Shown one piece after another: positions 1-7,500 of a stretch of 11,271 bases of DNA (position 1 is its first letter; each line of letters begins with the position of its first letter). The DNA is taken from the NCBI GenBank assembly GCA_946481195.1, contig CAMLNG010000070.1, positions 1-11,271 on the forward strand, given 5' to 3'. Under the pieces are notes generated by a model. It made no database searches. It worked only from the letters and a program-made list of their open reading frames with translations, and was not told the DNA's origin. This stretch comes from an uncultured Chromatiaceae bacterium (GTDB lineage Bacteria > Pseudomonadota > Gammaproteobacteria > Enterobacterales > Alteromonadaceae). The position numbers and the translations under genes are program-made.

Positions 1-32
1 ACCTGGACAAGCTGACCAAAGAAAAAGTCTGA
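1..32 (+). CDS. C-terminal end of an upstream gene (partial)
   Basis: The reading frame that starts at base 3 encodes LDKLTKEKV and stops with TGA at 30-32. Only nine codons are present, so the product cannot be named. The charged, helical-looking tail and the hairpin terminator that starts exactly at the stop codon suggest that this is the real end of a gene and not a chance frame. Frame 2 stays open through the same stretch, so the assignment is tentative. Confidence 0.4.
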   Translation, partial: LDKLTKEKV

Positions 33-63
33 AATTGACCCAAGCCATGGGCTGGGTTAATTT
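32..63 (+). terminator. Rho-independent-type hairpin, probably bidirectional
   Basis: An inverted repeat pairs AAATTGACCCA with TGGGTTAATTT (one G-T wobble) and continues, past a bulged A, as GCC/GGC around a three-base ATG loop. The A-rich left flank and T-rich right flank let it work in either direction. It begins on the last base of the putative upstream stop codon, which fits termination of that gene. It could instead be an operator or an attenuator for the histidine kinase gene that starts 50 bases downstream. Confidence 0.6.
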
Positions 64-102
64 AGCAGGTCTGCGCTCCGACTGGAGCCGCGTTCAGACC
101 AC

Positions 103-106
103 GAGG
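103..106 (+). promoter_or_regulatory. Ribosome binding site supporting a GTG start
   Basis: GAGG lies 7 bases before the GTG at 114. It supports this start over the next in-frame ATG at 198, which would remove the whole signal peptide. In-frame codons upstream of 114 reach a stop at 63-65 without an ATG. Confidence 0.6.
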
Positions 107-113
107 TTTTGCT

Positions 114-3100
114 GTGCAGGGATTTGCGTCAGTTATTGTATCTGTCACCCGGTTGTTGGCTCTCAGCCTGCTGTTGTGCAGCACGCTGGTGAGCGCGATG
201 GAAGCCGGTTTACCCCTGCTCAAAAATTTCAAACCCAAAGACTATAACGCCGGTACCCAAAACTGGGCCTTACTGCAGGACACTGACGGCCTGATTTATG
301 CCGGCAATAATGTTGGCGTGCTGGAGTTTGATGGTGTGCACTGGCGCACACTGGCAACCACCAATCAGTCAGTAGTGCGCTCGCTGGCACCTGGCAATGA
401 TGGCCGCATCTATGTCGGGGCCAAAGGCGACCTCGGGTATATCAATAAAAGCCGGCCGCAGGGCGCACAGTTTGTGTCCTGGCGCGATCGTATTCCGGCC
501 GCTTACCGTAATTTTCAGGATATCCGCCAGACTTTTGTCACAGACCAAGGCGTGTTGTTTGTCGCCCGCTCTTATCTGTTTTTAATCAACGACCAGGAAG
601 TCCGCAGCTGGACCAGCGAGTCGGCTTTTATGAAAGCTTTCCAGCTCAACGACCGGATTTTGATTAAAGAACAGGACACCGGCTTGCTGGAACTGACCGA
701 CGGCCGGCTGGAGCCCATACCCGCCGCCCAGCCGCTGGCCGACAAAGCAGTGTTTATCGCCGAACAATGGGATGAAAATCAGGTACTGATTGGCACCCGC
801 GACGCTGGCTTTTTTCTGCTTGGCCCGCATGGCATGTCCCACGTTACGTTACCAGCCAGCAGCGAACTGAACGAAGCGATGATTTACACCAGCTTGCGTC
901 TGCGCAACGGTCTGCTGGCCATCGGCACAGTGCGTAACGGTATTTATCTGCTGGATGACAAGGGCAATATTCACAGCCATATCAATAAATTCTCCGGCAT
1001 GCTGGATGACAATATCCGCGCGCTGATGGAAGACCGGCAACAAGGCCTGTGGGTAGCGATGGACCATGGTCTGGCCCGGGTGGAAGCCTCTTCGGCGATT
1101 TCAATGTTTAACCATGTGATGGGGCTCAAAGGCAATGTGTTGTCACTGCACCGCTACAACGGTCAGCTGTTTGCCGGCACCAGCCAGGGTTTGTTCCGAC
1201 TGCAGGCCGACGGCGTCAAAGCCGCACATTTTACCGCGCTGGACGGTTTTACCAATCAGACCTGGGATTTTGCCGATTTTGCCGATTCAATGCTTATCGC
1301 CAATAACAAAGGCGTATTTCAGTACAAAGACGGTCAAGCCAGCCTGATTTACAGCGCGCCGCTGCCAGTTAAAGTGCTGCTGGTTTCGCGTCGCGATCCT
1401 TCCCAAGTCTGGGTTGGTCTGCAAAACGGCCTGACCCGGCTGCAATTTGATGGTCAGCAGTGGCGTGACCTGGGATTGATAGCGGGAATAGAAGGTAACC
1501 TGAACAGTCTGGTCGAAGAAAGTGACGGTACTTTATGGATTGGTAGTCTGGCACATGGCATTTATCGCCTGCAAAGCGGCACGCCGGCGTTAATCGACAA
1601 ATTTACCGAAACGGCCGGACTGCCAAGCCTGAATCGCAATTCTGTGCATCGCTGGTCCGGCGGTTTGTTGTTTGCCACGGTCGCCGGCCTGTATCAATTT
1701 AACCAAAGCACACAGAGTTTCCAGCTCCATCCGGTGTTTCGCGACTTATTTCCTGAGCAGCCCTGGGTCCGCTCTCCAACCCAGGACAGCGCCGGCCGGA
1801 TTTGGATGATCAACTGGGATAATCAGACCGGCGAGCGTCAGGCCGGTGCCGCAGAAAAATCCGCCGCTGATCAACCTTATCACTGGTCAGCAGCACCACT
1901 GTTTCCGCTGGCTGATACACCGCTGGACGTGATCCTCGCTGAGGACGCTGCCGTTACCTGGTTTGGCGGCGCTGAAGGGATTTTCCGTTTCGATGCCAGC
2001 CGCATCAGTAAGTCGCAGGTCGCGCATCCACCATTGATCCGCCGGGTGGTCAGCCGCGACAATCAGACGCACTTCGCCGGCGGCCATCTGGCAAAACTGG
2101 AGTTGGCTGCAGATCAGAATTCATTGCGGATTGAATATACAGTGCCACGCTACGGCCATCTGGATACCAACCTGTTTCAGGTGCAACTGGCCGGCAATGA
2201 CCCGGCCTGGTCTGACTGGCAAAATGAAACCTACCGGGATTACACCAATCTGGCGCCGGGTAGTTATCAGTTTAAATTGCGTTATAAAAATGCCTTTGGC
2301 GAAATCAGCGAAGCCACACCGTTACACCTGCAAATTGCCGCACCATGGTATCAGAGCTGGTGGGCATATCTGGTGTATACGCTGCTGGCGCTGTTGTTAT
2401 TAAAAAGCCTGATTGGCTGGCGCGTGCGGCCTGTGTTGCAGGAAAACAGCAAGCTAGAAGATTTAGTGCGCCAGCGCACCCAGCATCTGGAAGACACTAT
2501 GCTGATGCTCGAAGGCGCCAAGCAAAAAGCCGAAGCAGCTGCGGTGGCGAAAAGCGAGTTCCTCGCCAACATGAGCCACGAGATCCGCACCCCGATGAAC
2601 GCAATCATCGGCTTTGCCCAGCTCGCGCAAAACAGTGAATCCTTCGCGGACCAACAGCTGTATTTGAGTAAAATCACCGCATCCAGCAAGATTTTACTGA
2701 GCATTATCAATGACATACTCGATTTTTCCAAAGTCGAAGCCGGCAAGCTGGAACTGGAACAGGTGCGCTTCCGGCTGCAGGACATGCTGCAGCAAATTCG
2801 CGATTTGTTTATCGAGCAGGCACGGCAAAAACGGCTGGAGCTGCAATTCAGTGTAGATCCACAGGTACCAGCCTGGCTGATTGGCGACCCGTTGCGGCTC
2901 AGCCAGGTGCTGATTAACCTGCTCAGCAATGCGGTGAAATTTACCGGTCAGGGCAAAGTGGTGCTGCGGGTTGATTTGGCGCTGCAGGTGAAGGCGCCGG
3001 AAACGCCGGCCGAAGTCTGGTTGCATTTTGCCGTACAGGACACCGGTATTGGCCTGAGCCCGGAACAGTGCAGCAATCTGTTTCAGGCATTCAGTCAGGC

Positions 3101-3740
3101 GGACAGCTCAACCAGCCGCAAATATGGTGGCACCGGGCTTGGCCTCAGTATTGCGCAGCGTTTGGTGCAGCTTATGGGGGGGCGCATCGACGTGCAAAGT
3201 CAGGCCGGCATCGGCAGTACTTTCAGCTTTAATATCCGCAGCTACCGCGCAGAATCAAGCGCCGAGGGCAAAGCGGCGCCACGCGCAGATTTGAGCACAC
3301 CTGTGAGCACTGCGACGGTCAATCCTGCGCCTGAGCCTCTGCCATCCCAGAGCGCCGCCACAACAACGCTGGCGACCAATACCAACCGCATTCTGCTGGT
3401 TGAAGACAACAGCTACAATCAGACGCTGGCACGGATCATCCTGCAACATGCCGGCTTTGCTGTTGACGTTGCGGACCACGGTGAACAGGCACTGTCACAG
3501 CTGCAGCAACAACAGTATGCCCTGGTACTGATGGACGTGCATATGCCGACGATGGATGGTTACACCGCGACTAAATTACTGCGCCAACAAGCGGTGTACG
3601 CCAAACTTCCGGTTATTGCACTGACCGCACACGCCACTGAAGAATTTCGCCGCGAATGCCTGGAGGCCGGGATGAATGATTTTATCGCCAAGCCTTTTGA
3701 TGCCAGAACTTTGCTGAGCAAAGTGCAGGAGTGGGTCTGA
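114..3740 (+). CDS. Hybrid sensor histidine kinase with periplasmic propeller sensor and C-terminal receiver
   Basis: This 1208-residue inner-membrane hybrid kinase starts at GTG. Residues 1-28 form a signal peptide ending VSA. Residues about 30-665 carry some 14 repeats of the two-component-regulator propeller type (for example TLWIGSLAHGIYRL, QLFAGTSQGLFRL), enough for two seven-bladed propellers. A Y_Y_Y-type domain follows at about 670-738 and one membrane helix at about 749-770. A short coiled coil leads to HisKA with the H box MSHEIRTPMN (phosphoacceptor His822). The ATPase domain has the N box around Asn939, G1 DTGIGL at 976 and G2 GGTGLGL at 1005. A Pro/Ala/Thr-rich linker leads to a receiver (about 1093-1206) with LVED and the phosphoacceptor Asp1141 in MDVHMP. 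All catalytic residues I looked for are present. There is no PAS, HAMP, HPt or DNA-binding domain, unlike the Bacteroides HTCS proteins with the same sensor type, so an outside HPt or regulator should carry the output. The ligand is unknown. Confidence 0.95.
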   Translation: MQGFASVIVSVTRLLALSLLLCSTLVSAMEAGLPLLKNFKPKDYNAGTQNWALLQDTDGLIYAGNNVGVLEFDGVHWRTLATTNQSVVRSLAPGNDGRIYVGAKGDLGYINKSRPQGAQFVSWRDRIPAAYRNFQDIRQTFVTDQGVLFVARSYLFLINDQEVRSWTSESAFMKAFQLNDRILIKEQDTGLLELTDGRLEPIPAAQPLADKAVFIAEQWDENQVLIGTRDAGFFLLGPHGMSHVTLPASSELNEAMIYTSLRLRNGLLAIGTVRNGIYLLDDKGNIHSHINKFSGMLDDNIRALMEDRQQGLWVAMDHGLARVEASSAISMFNHVMGLKGNVLSLHRYNGQLFAGTSQGLFRLQADGVKAAHFTALDGFTNQTWDFADFADSMLIANNKGVFQYKDGQASLIYSAPLPVKVLLVSRRDPSQVWVGLQNGLTRLQFDGQQWRDLGLIAGIEGNLNSLVEESDGTLWIGSLAHGIYRLQSGTPALIDKFTETAGLPSLNRNSVHRWSGGLLFATVAGLYQFNQSTQSFQLHPVFRDLFPEQPWVRSPTQDSAGRIWMINWDNQTGERQAGAAEKSAADQPYHWSAAPLFPLADTPLDVILAEDAAVTWFGGAEGIFRFDASRISKSQVAHPPLIRRVVSRDNQTHFAGGHLAKLELAADQNSLRIEYTVPRYGHLDTNLFQVQLAGNDPAWSDWQNETYRDYTNLAPGSYQFKLRYKNAFGEISEATPLHLQIAAPWYQSWWAYLVYTLLALLLLKSLIGWRVRPVLQENSKLEDLVRQRTQHLEDTMLMLEGAKQKAEAAAVAKSEFLANMSHEIRTPMNAIIGFAQLAQNSESFADQQLYLSKITASSKILLSIINDILDFSKVEAGKLELEQVRFRLQDMLQQIRDLFIEQARQKRLELQFSVDPQVPAWLIGDPLRLSQVLINLLSNAVKFTGQGKVVLRVDLALQVKAPETPAEVWLHFAVQDTGIGLSPEQCSNLFQAFSQADSSTSRKYGGTGLGLSIAQRLVQLMGGRIDVQSQAGIGSTFSFNIRSYRAESSAEGKAAPRADLSTPVSTATVNPAPEPLPSQSAATTTLATNTNRILLVEDNSYNQTLARIILQHAGFAVDVADHGEQALSQLQQQQYALVLMDVHMPTMDGYTATKLLRQQAVYAKLPVIALTAHATEEFRRECLEAGMNDFIAKPFDARTLLSKVQEWV

Positions 3741-3750
3741 GCGAAGGCCC

Positions 3751-4485
3751 CTAGCGGTAAGCCGCCAGGATTTGCTCGATTTTCCCCTGTTGCCCTAGCC
3801 TTGTGATGGTCTGGTTCAGCTGCTCAATCGTCTGTTCAGACAGCACCGGTGAATACATGCAACGGATTTGATTGCGTTCAATCTCCACCACATGTAAGTC
3901 CTGTTTTTGTGCCAGCAGATAACCAAATTCAAACTCTGACACCACCACCGCATTTAAATGATGTCTTTGCAGATGCCGCAGGCTTTCCGCCGGCGAATAG
4001 CTGTCGACCCGCTGTAACTGACCACGGGCAAATAATTCGGTTAAAGTTGGATAGACATAGCCGAAAGTGGTGCCGACTTTTCCACGCACCCGCTGCTTAA
4101 AATCGGCAAAATCACGATAAGGCTCAACAGAAACATACAGATCACGATGCACAAACAACGGCGGGCTCCAGCGCAGCTGCGGTTCTGTGAACCAATCCGG
4201 TGTGCCATTACAATAAAAATCCAGTTGCCCGCGCAACAGCATGTCCGTGACCCTTTTGCGTGGGATCGCTTCAATTTGCAAAGGGCGCTGCATCGCAGCA
4301 CTCATCTGCTGATAAATATCAAATAAAATGCCGCCATTGGGGATCTGCTGCGCATCCGTCAGCATAAAAGGCGGCGCGTCAGCGATATGCGGCACCCGTA
4401 ATGGCGCATCACCTGCCAGCACGGGATGGGCCCGGCCTCCCCAGTAAAGAGCCAGCAACAGGAATAGGTTCTGCTTCAGATTCAA
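3751..4485 (-). CDS. Periplasmic solute-binding protein, family 3 type, without a permease
   Basis: This 244-residue protein starts at TTG and has a signal peptide cleaved near residue 24 (HPVLA|GDAP). There is no lipobox cysteine, so it should be soluble in the periplasm. The mature part has the look of the SBP_bac_3 (PBPb) fold: an early strand followed by DAPPFML, GGILFDIYQQM, a PRKRVTDMLLRGQLDFY stretch at the end of lobe 1, the hinge-region KVGTTFGYVY, and AVVVSEFEFGYLLAQ near the return to lobe 1. Its length is normal for small solo members of the family. No ABC permease or ATPase lies nearby. It is the last gene of a probable operon, 30 bases after the diguanylate cyclase. It converges on the histidine kinase, with only 10 bases between the two stop codons. 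It may present a ligand to a sensor, but this is inference. The ligand cannot be read from the sequence. Confidence 0.85.
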   Translation of the reverse strand: MNLKQNLFLLLALYWGGRAHPVLAGDAPLRVPHIADAPPFMLTDAQQIPNGGILFDIYQQMSAAMQRPLQIEAIPRKRVTDMLLRGQLDFYCNGTPDWFTEPQLRWSPPLFVHRDLYVSVEPYRDFADFKQRVRGKVGTTFGYVYPTLTELFARGQLQRVDSYSPAESLRHLQRHHLNAVVVSEFEFGYLLAQKQDLHVVEIERNQIRCMYSPVLSEQTIEQLNQTITRLGQQGKIEQILAAYR

Positions 4486-4494
4486 CCTTGTTCG

Positions 4495-4499
4495 CCCCT
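4495..4499 (-). promoter_or_regulatory. Ribosome binding site supporting a TTG start
   Basis: AGGGG on the minus strand lies 9 bases before the TTG at 4485. No ATG or GTG gives as good a signal peptide. The codons after TTG give a short lysine-containing n-region and then a hydrophobic core, so TTG is the best start. Confidence 0.5.
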
Positions 4500-4515
4500 G
4501 CTATTTATCTGGTTG

Positions 4516-7482
4516 TTAGCATAGCGGGTCTTCGCTCAGTACGCAGTTACGGCCTTGGGCTTTTGCCTGATACAACAGCTGGTCAGCCCGACTCAGCAGT
4601 TTGTCGTAACTGCCGGAATTCTCCAGTTGTGCGACGCCAAAACTGGCGGTGACCTGTAAACCGGGGACATCGGCAGAGAAATCCAGTTCGGCAATGGCCT
4701 GGCGAATGCGCTCGCTGATTTCAACCGCTTGCGGCAGTGCCGTTTGCGGTAATAATAACGCAAACTCCTCGCCGCCCCAGCGCGCGATACGGTCAATCTC
4801 GCGGACTTCGGCACGCAGTAACATGGCCAGGCGCTGCAATACCAGATCACCGGCCTGATGCGACCAACGATCATTGATGGTCTTGAAATGATCAATATCC
4901 AGCATGACCAGGCACAGCGGTTGCCCGAGGCGCTGTGCCCGGCTGTATTCAAACGCCAGTTGTTCGTCAAAGGCGCGCCGGTTGGCAAGGCCGGTTAAGC
5001 CATCTTCACGGGCCTGTGCGGCAAAAGCAGCAGCCTGATGCTGTAGTTGTTCAGCCAGTTGAGTTTTCTCCGCCACTGCCTGACGCAGACTCTGCGCCTG
5101 TGCCAGCAGCTCAGTGGTTTTGCCGGCAACCTGCAACTTCAGTTTCAGCTCCGACTGACTAAGCCGGTACAGCCGCCAGCGGACAAAGCCAAACAATGTC
5201 AATAACGCCAGCGCGCCTGCGCTGAGCTGCACCCAAGCCTTTTGCCAAAATAGGGGCAGCACTCTGAACTCAATCCTGGCGACTTCGCTGCTCCAGTCAC
5301 TTTCCGGGTAGGCGGCACTGACCAGCAAGCGGTAATCCCCTGGTGGCAAATTGGTATATTCGGCATGATTGGCGGTGCCACGATCGACCCAATCCGGTTC
5401 TACGCCCAGCAATTGGGTGCGGTATAAAATCCGTGACGGCATCACATAACTCAAACCGGCAAATTCAAAACGAATCCGGAAAGTGCCGGCCGGCAATTCA
5501 GCATTTTGCAGCGAGACTTCACGCCCATCAGCACTAATTTGCTGGACCACAACCGGTGGCGGTTTCAGGCTAAATTGTGCCAGCCGGGCCGGATCGACAC
5601 TGGCCACACCCATGGAGGTAGCAAACCATACAGTTCCATCGCGGCGCAGAGTCGCCGCTGGTACTGAGCCACCATTGCACTGTGCGCTTTGCATGCCATC
5701 AGCTTCGCCAAACAGGTCAGAACCTGTCAGCTGTTGCTGTTTACCATCAGCGACAGCATGCGCATCACTTTGACTGATCCGCACTATGCCCCGGTTGCTG
5801 CTGAGCCAGAAATCACCTTTGGTATCTGCAAGTAATGCGAAAATTTTTTCCACCGGCACCCCGGCGCTACGGCCAACCAGCCTGAGGAGATTACGGGTAA
5901 AATCATAACGAATGAGGCCACGATCCGTCGCCATCCAAATAAAAGGGCTGTCTTTGTCATGATGAAAACCGAAGACATATTCGGCTTGTTCCTGACTGAC
6001 TAAACTCAGTGGTCGCAGTTTACCGTCCTTCCAGACTGCAGCCCCGGCACCGGTGCCAATCCAAAGCTGACCAGCTTGTTGACTATCCGCGGCCTGATAA
6101 TGCAGCGCTGATACGAAATTTGCTGGCAGGCCCTCTGCGACGGTAAACAGCCTGAGCTGCTGTTGATGCAACAAATGCAGGCCAGCCGGAGTGCCGATAA
6201 ACACTTTGTCATCGACAAGAGCGATAGCGCGAACTTCATTACTGGCCAGGCCGTTGCCACGATGATAGTGCGCCACAACCTGCCCCTGATGCAGCTGAAA
6301 CACTCCGTCGCCGTATGTACCAACCCAAACATCGCCGCCCTCACCTTCTGCGAGACTCAGCACTGAGACGCTTGCACTCAATTGGATTTTACTAATCTGG
6401 CCTGCCGACCAGCGATCAAGCCCACCAGCACTGCCAATCCAGACACTACCATCGGAGTGTTCAAGCACAGTGCGGACATAATTGTCAGCCAGACCCTGCT
6501 GTTGGGTCAGATTAGTAAAAGGCGTTTCGCGCAGCCGGTACAACCCGGCGTTGGTACCGACCCAGATACTCTGTTCTCTGTCCTGAAAAATACTTAATAC
6601 CCGGTTATTTGGCAGGCCATCCTGTACGGCCAGCTGCTCGATGCCAAGAGCACTGAAACGCTGCAGGCCCTGATTCAGCGTGCCTATCCAGATCTGGTCC
6701 TGCTGATCGACATACAATGCTGTCACAGCGACGTTGGCAAGCGCCGGGTCAACCAGGCTGAACTTGCGGCCGTCGAAACGAAACAAACCTTTGTCGGCCC
6801 CAACCAGCAACTGCCCATGCAGATCCAGTGTCAGCGTAAAGACGTTAACATCCGGCTGCTCGGGCAACAGTGCAACCCGCTCAAAACGGATCTCTGCTGC
6901 TGCCGGGTCAACCCGGTACAGACCTTGTTGGGTCGCAACCCACAAGATGCCCTGATGGTCTTGTTGCAGCTGGTAAGCGACCCGTACCGGCAGGCCGGAC
7001 TCACTGCCAAAACGTTGGTACTGACCATCGGCGTTTTGGCGCGCGACGCCTCCACCTTCGATAGCGATCCAGAGCTGACCTTGCTGATCGCGGGCTAAAT
7101 CATTAATAAGCTGGCCCAGCGGCGGCAGACTGTGCCAACGTCCCGCACCAACCCGGCTGATCCCGCCGCGGGCGCCGGCGACCAATAAACTGCCGTCATT
7201 TTCACGAAAGAAAGTCCGTACACCGGCATCCGGCAGCCCGGTCACAGCATCACGGCCAAACACGGTAAAATTCCTGCCATCATAGCGGGCAGCGCCTTCC
7301 CAGGTCGCGAGCCACAGATAACCGTCGCCACTTTGCTGGATCTTATTGATGGTGTTGTGCGGCAGGCCGTCGCGGGTGGTCCAGCTTTCGCGGAAATAAT
7401 CATGCAGCGGTGTTACAGCCAGCACCGGCCATGCCAGCAGCAAACCCAGGCCGCCCCACAATATGGTTTTCATCCACTGCAT
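4516..7482 (-). CDS. Membrane diguanylate cyclase with periplasmic propeller/Y_Y_Y sensor
   Basis: This 988-residue enzyme should make cyclic-di-GMP from two GTP in response to a periplasmic signal. The signal peptide is residues 1-22 (WPVLA|VTPL). The sensor holds about 14 propeller repeats (for example QSIWVGTNAGLYRL, GSVWIGSAGGLDRW) that fit two seven-bladed propellers. A Y_Y_Y domain (about 665-735, with YTNLPPGDYRL), one membrane helix (about 748-768) and a coiled coil (about 770-823) precede the GGDEF domain (about 825-985). The active-site motif is GGEEF at 903-907, with Asp862 in LDIDHFKTIND and the TGLANRRAF entry motif. The inhibitory I-site REID (Arg894, Asp897) has the canonical spacing, so product feedback is expected. 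There is no EAL domain. The ATG is preceded by AGGAG with a 6-base gap. The gene follows the aldehyde dehydrogenase by 18 bases and precedes the solute-binding protein by 30, so the three are probably co-transcribed. The ligand is unknown. Confidence 0.95.
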   Translation of the reverse strand: MQWMKTILWGGLGLLLAWPVLAVTPLHDYFRESWTTRDGLPHNTINKIQQSGDGYLWLATWEGAARYDGRNFTVFGRDAVTGLPDAGVRTFFRENDGSLLVAGARGGISRVGAGRWHSLPPLGQLINDLARDQQGQLWIAIEGGGVARQNADGQYQRFGSESGLPVRVAYQLQQDHQGILWVATQQGLYRVDPAAAEIRFERVALLPEQPDVNVFTLTLDLHGQLLVGADKGLFRFDGRKFSLVDPALANVAVTALYVDQQDQIWIGTLNQGLQRFSALGIEQLAVQDGLPNNRVLSIFQDREQSIWVGTNAGLYRLRETPFTNLTQQQGLADNYVRTVLEHSDGSVWIGSAGGLDRWSAGQISKIQLSASVSVLSLAEGEGGDVWVGTYGDGVFQLHQGQVVAHYHRGNGLASNEVRAIALVDDKVFIGTPAGLHLLHQQQLRLFTVAEGLPANFVSALHYQAADSQQAGQLWIGTGAGAAVWKDGKLRPLSLVSQEQAEYVFGFHHDKDSPFIWMATDRGLIRYDFTRNLLRLVGRSAGVPVEKIFALLADTKGDFWLSSNRGIVRISQSDAHAVADGKQQQLTGSDLFGEADGMQSAQCNGGSVPAATLRRDGTVWFATSMGVASVDPARLAQFSLKPPPVVVQQISADGREVSLQNAELPAGTFRIRFEFAGLSYVMPSRILYRTQLLGVEPDWVDRGTANHAEYTNLPPGDYRLLVSAAYPESDWSSEVARIEFRVLPLFWQKAWVQLSAGALALLTLFGFVRWRLYRLSQSELKLKLQVAGKTTELLAQAQSLRQAVAEKTQLAEQLQHQAAAFAAQAREDGLTGLANRRAFDEQLAFEYSRAQRLGQPLCLVMLDIDHFKTINDRWSHQAGDLVLQRLAMLLRAEVREIDRIARWGGEEFALLLPQTALPQAVEISERIRQAIAELDFSADVPGLQVTASFGVAQLENSGSYDKLLSRADQLLYQAKAQGRNCVLSEDPLC

Positions 7483-7500
7483 ACCGCTCTCCTGAGGCTG

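Noticed and set aside
35..247. 70-codon plus-strand frame overlapping the kinase start
   Set aside because: It runs through the terminator hairpin and out of frame into the kinase signal peptide, with no good ribosome binding site or motif.
2351..2929. 192-codon minus-strand open frame opposite the kinase core
   Set aside because: It is antisense to the HisKA and ATPase region, has a Ser/Cys-rich composition typical of a shadow frame, and shows no recognisable domain.
3754..3765. GCGG-TAAG-CCGC hairpin between the convergent kinase and binding-protein genes as a terminator
   Set aside because: The stem is only four base pairs, it lies within the end of the binding-protein gene, and no T-run follows on either strand.
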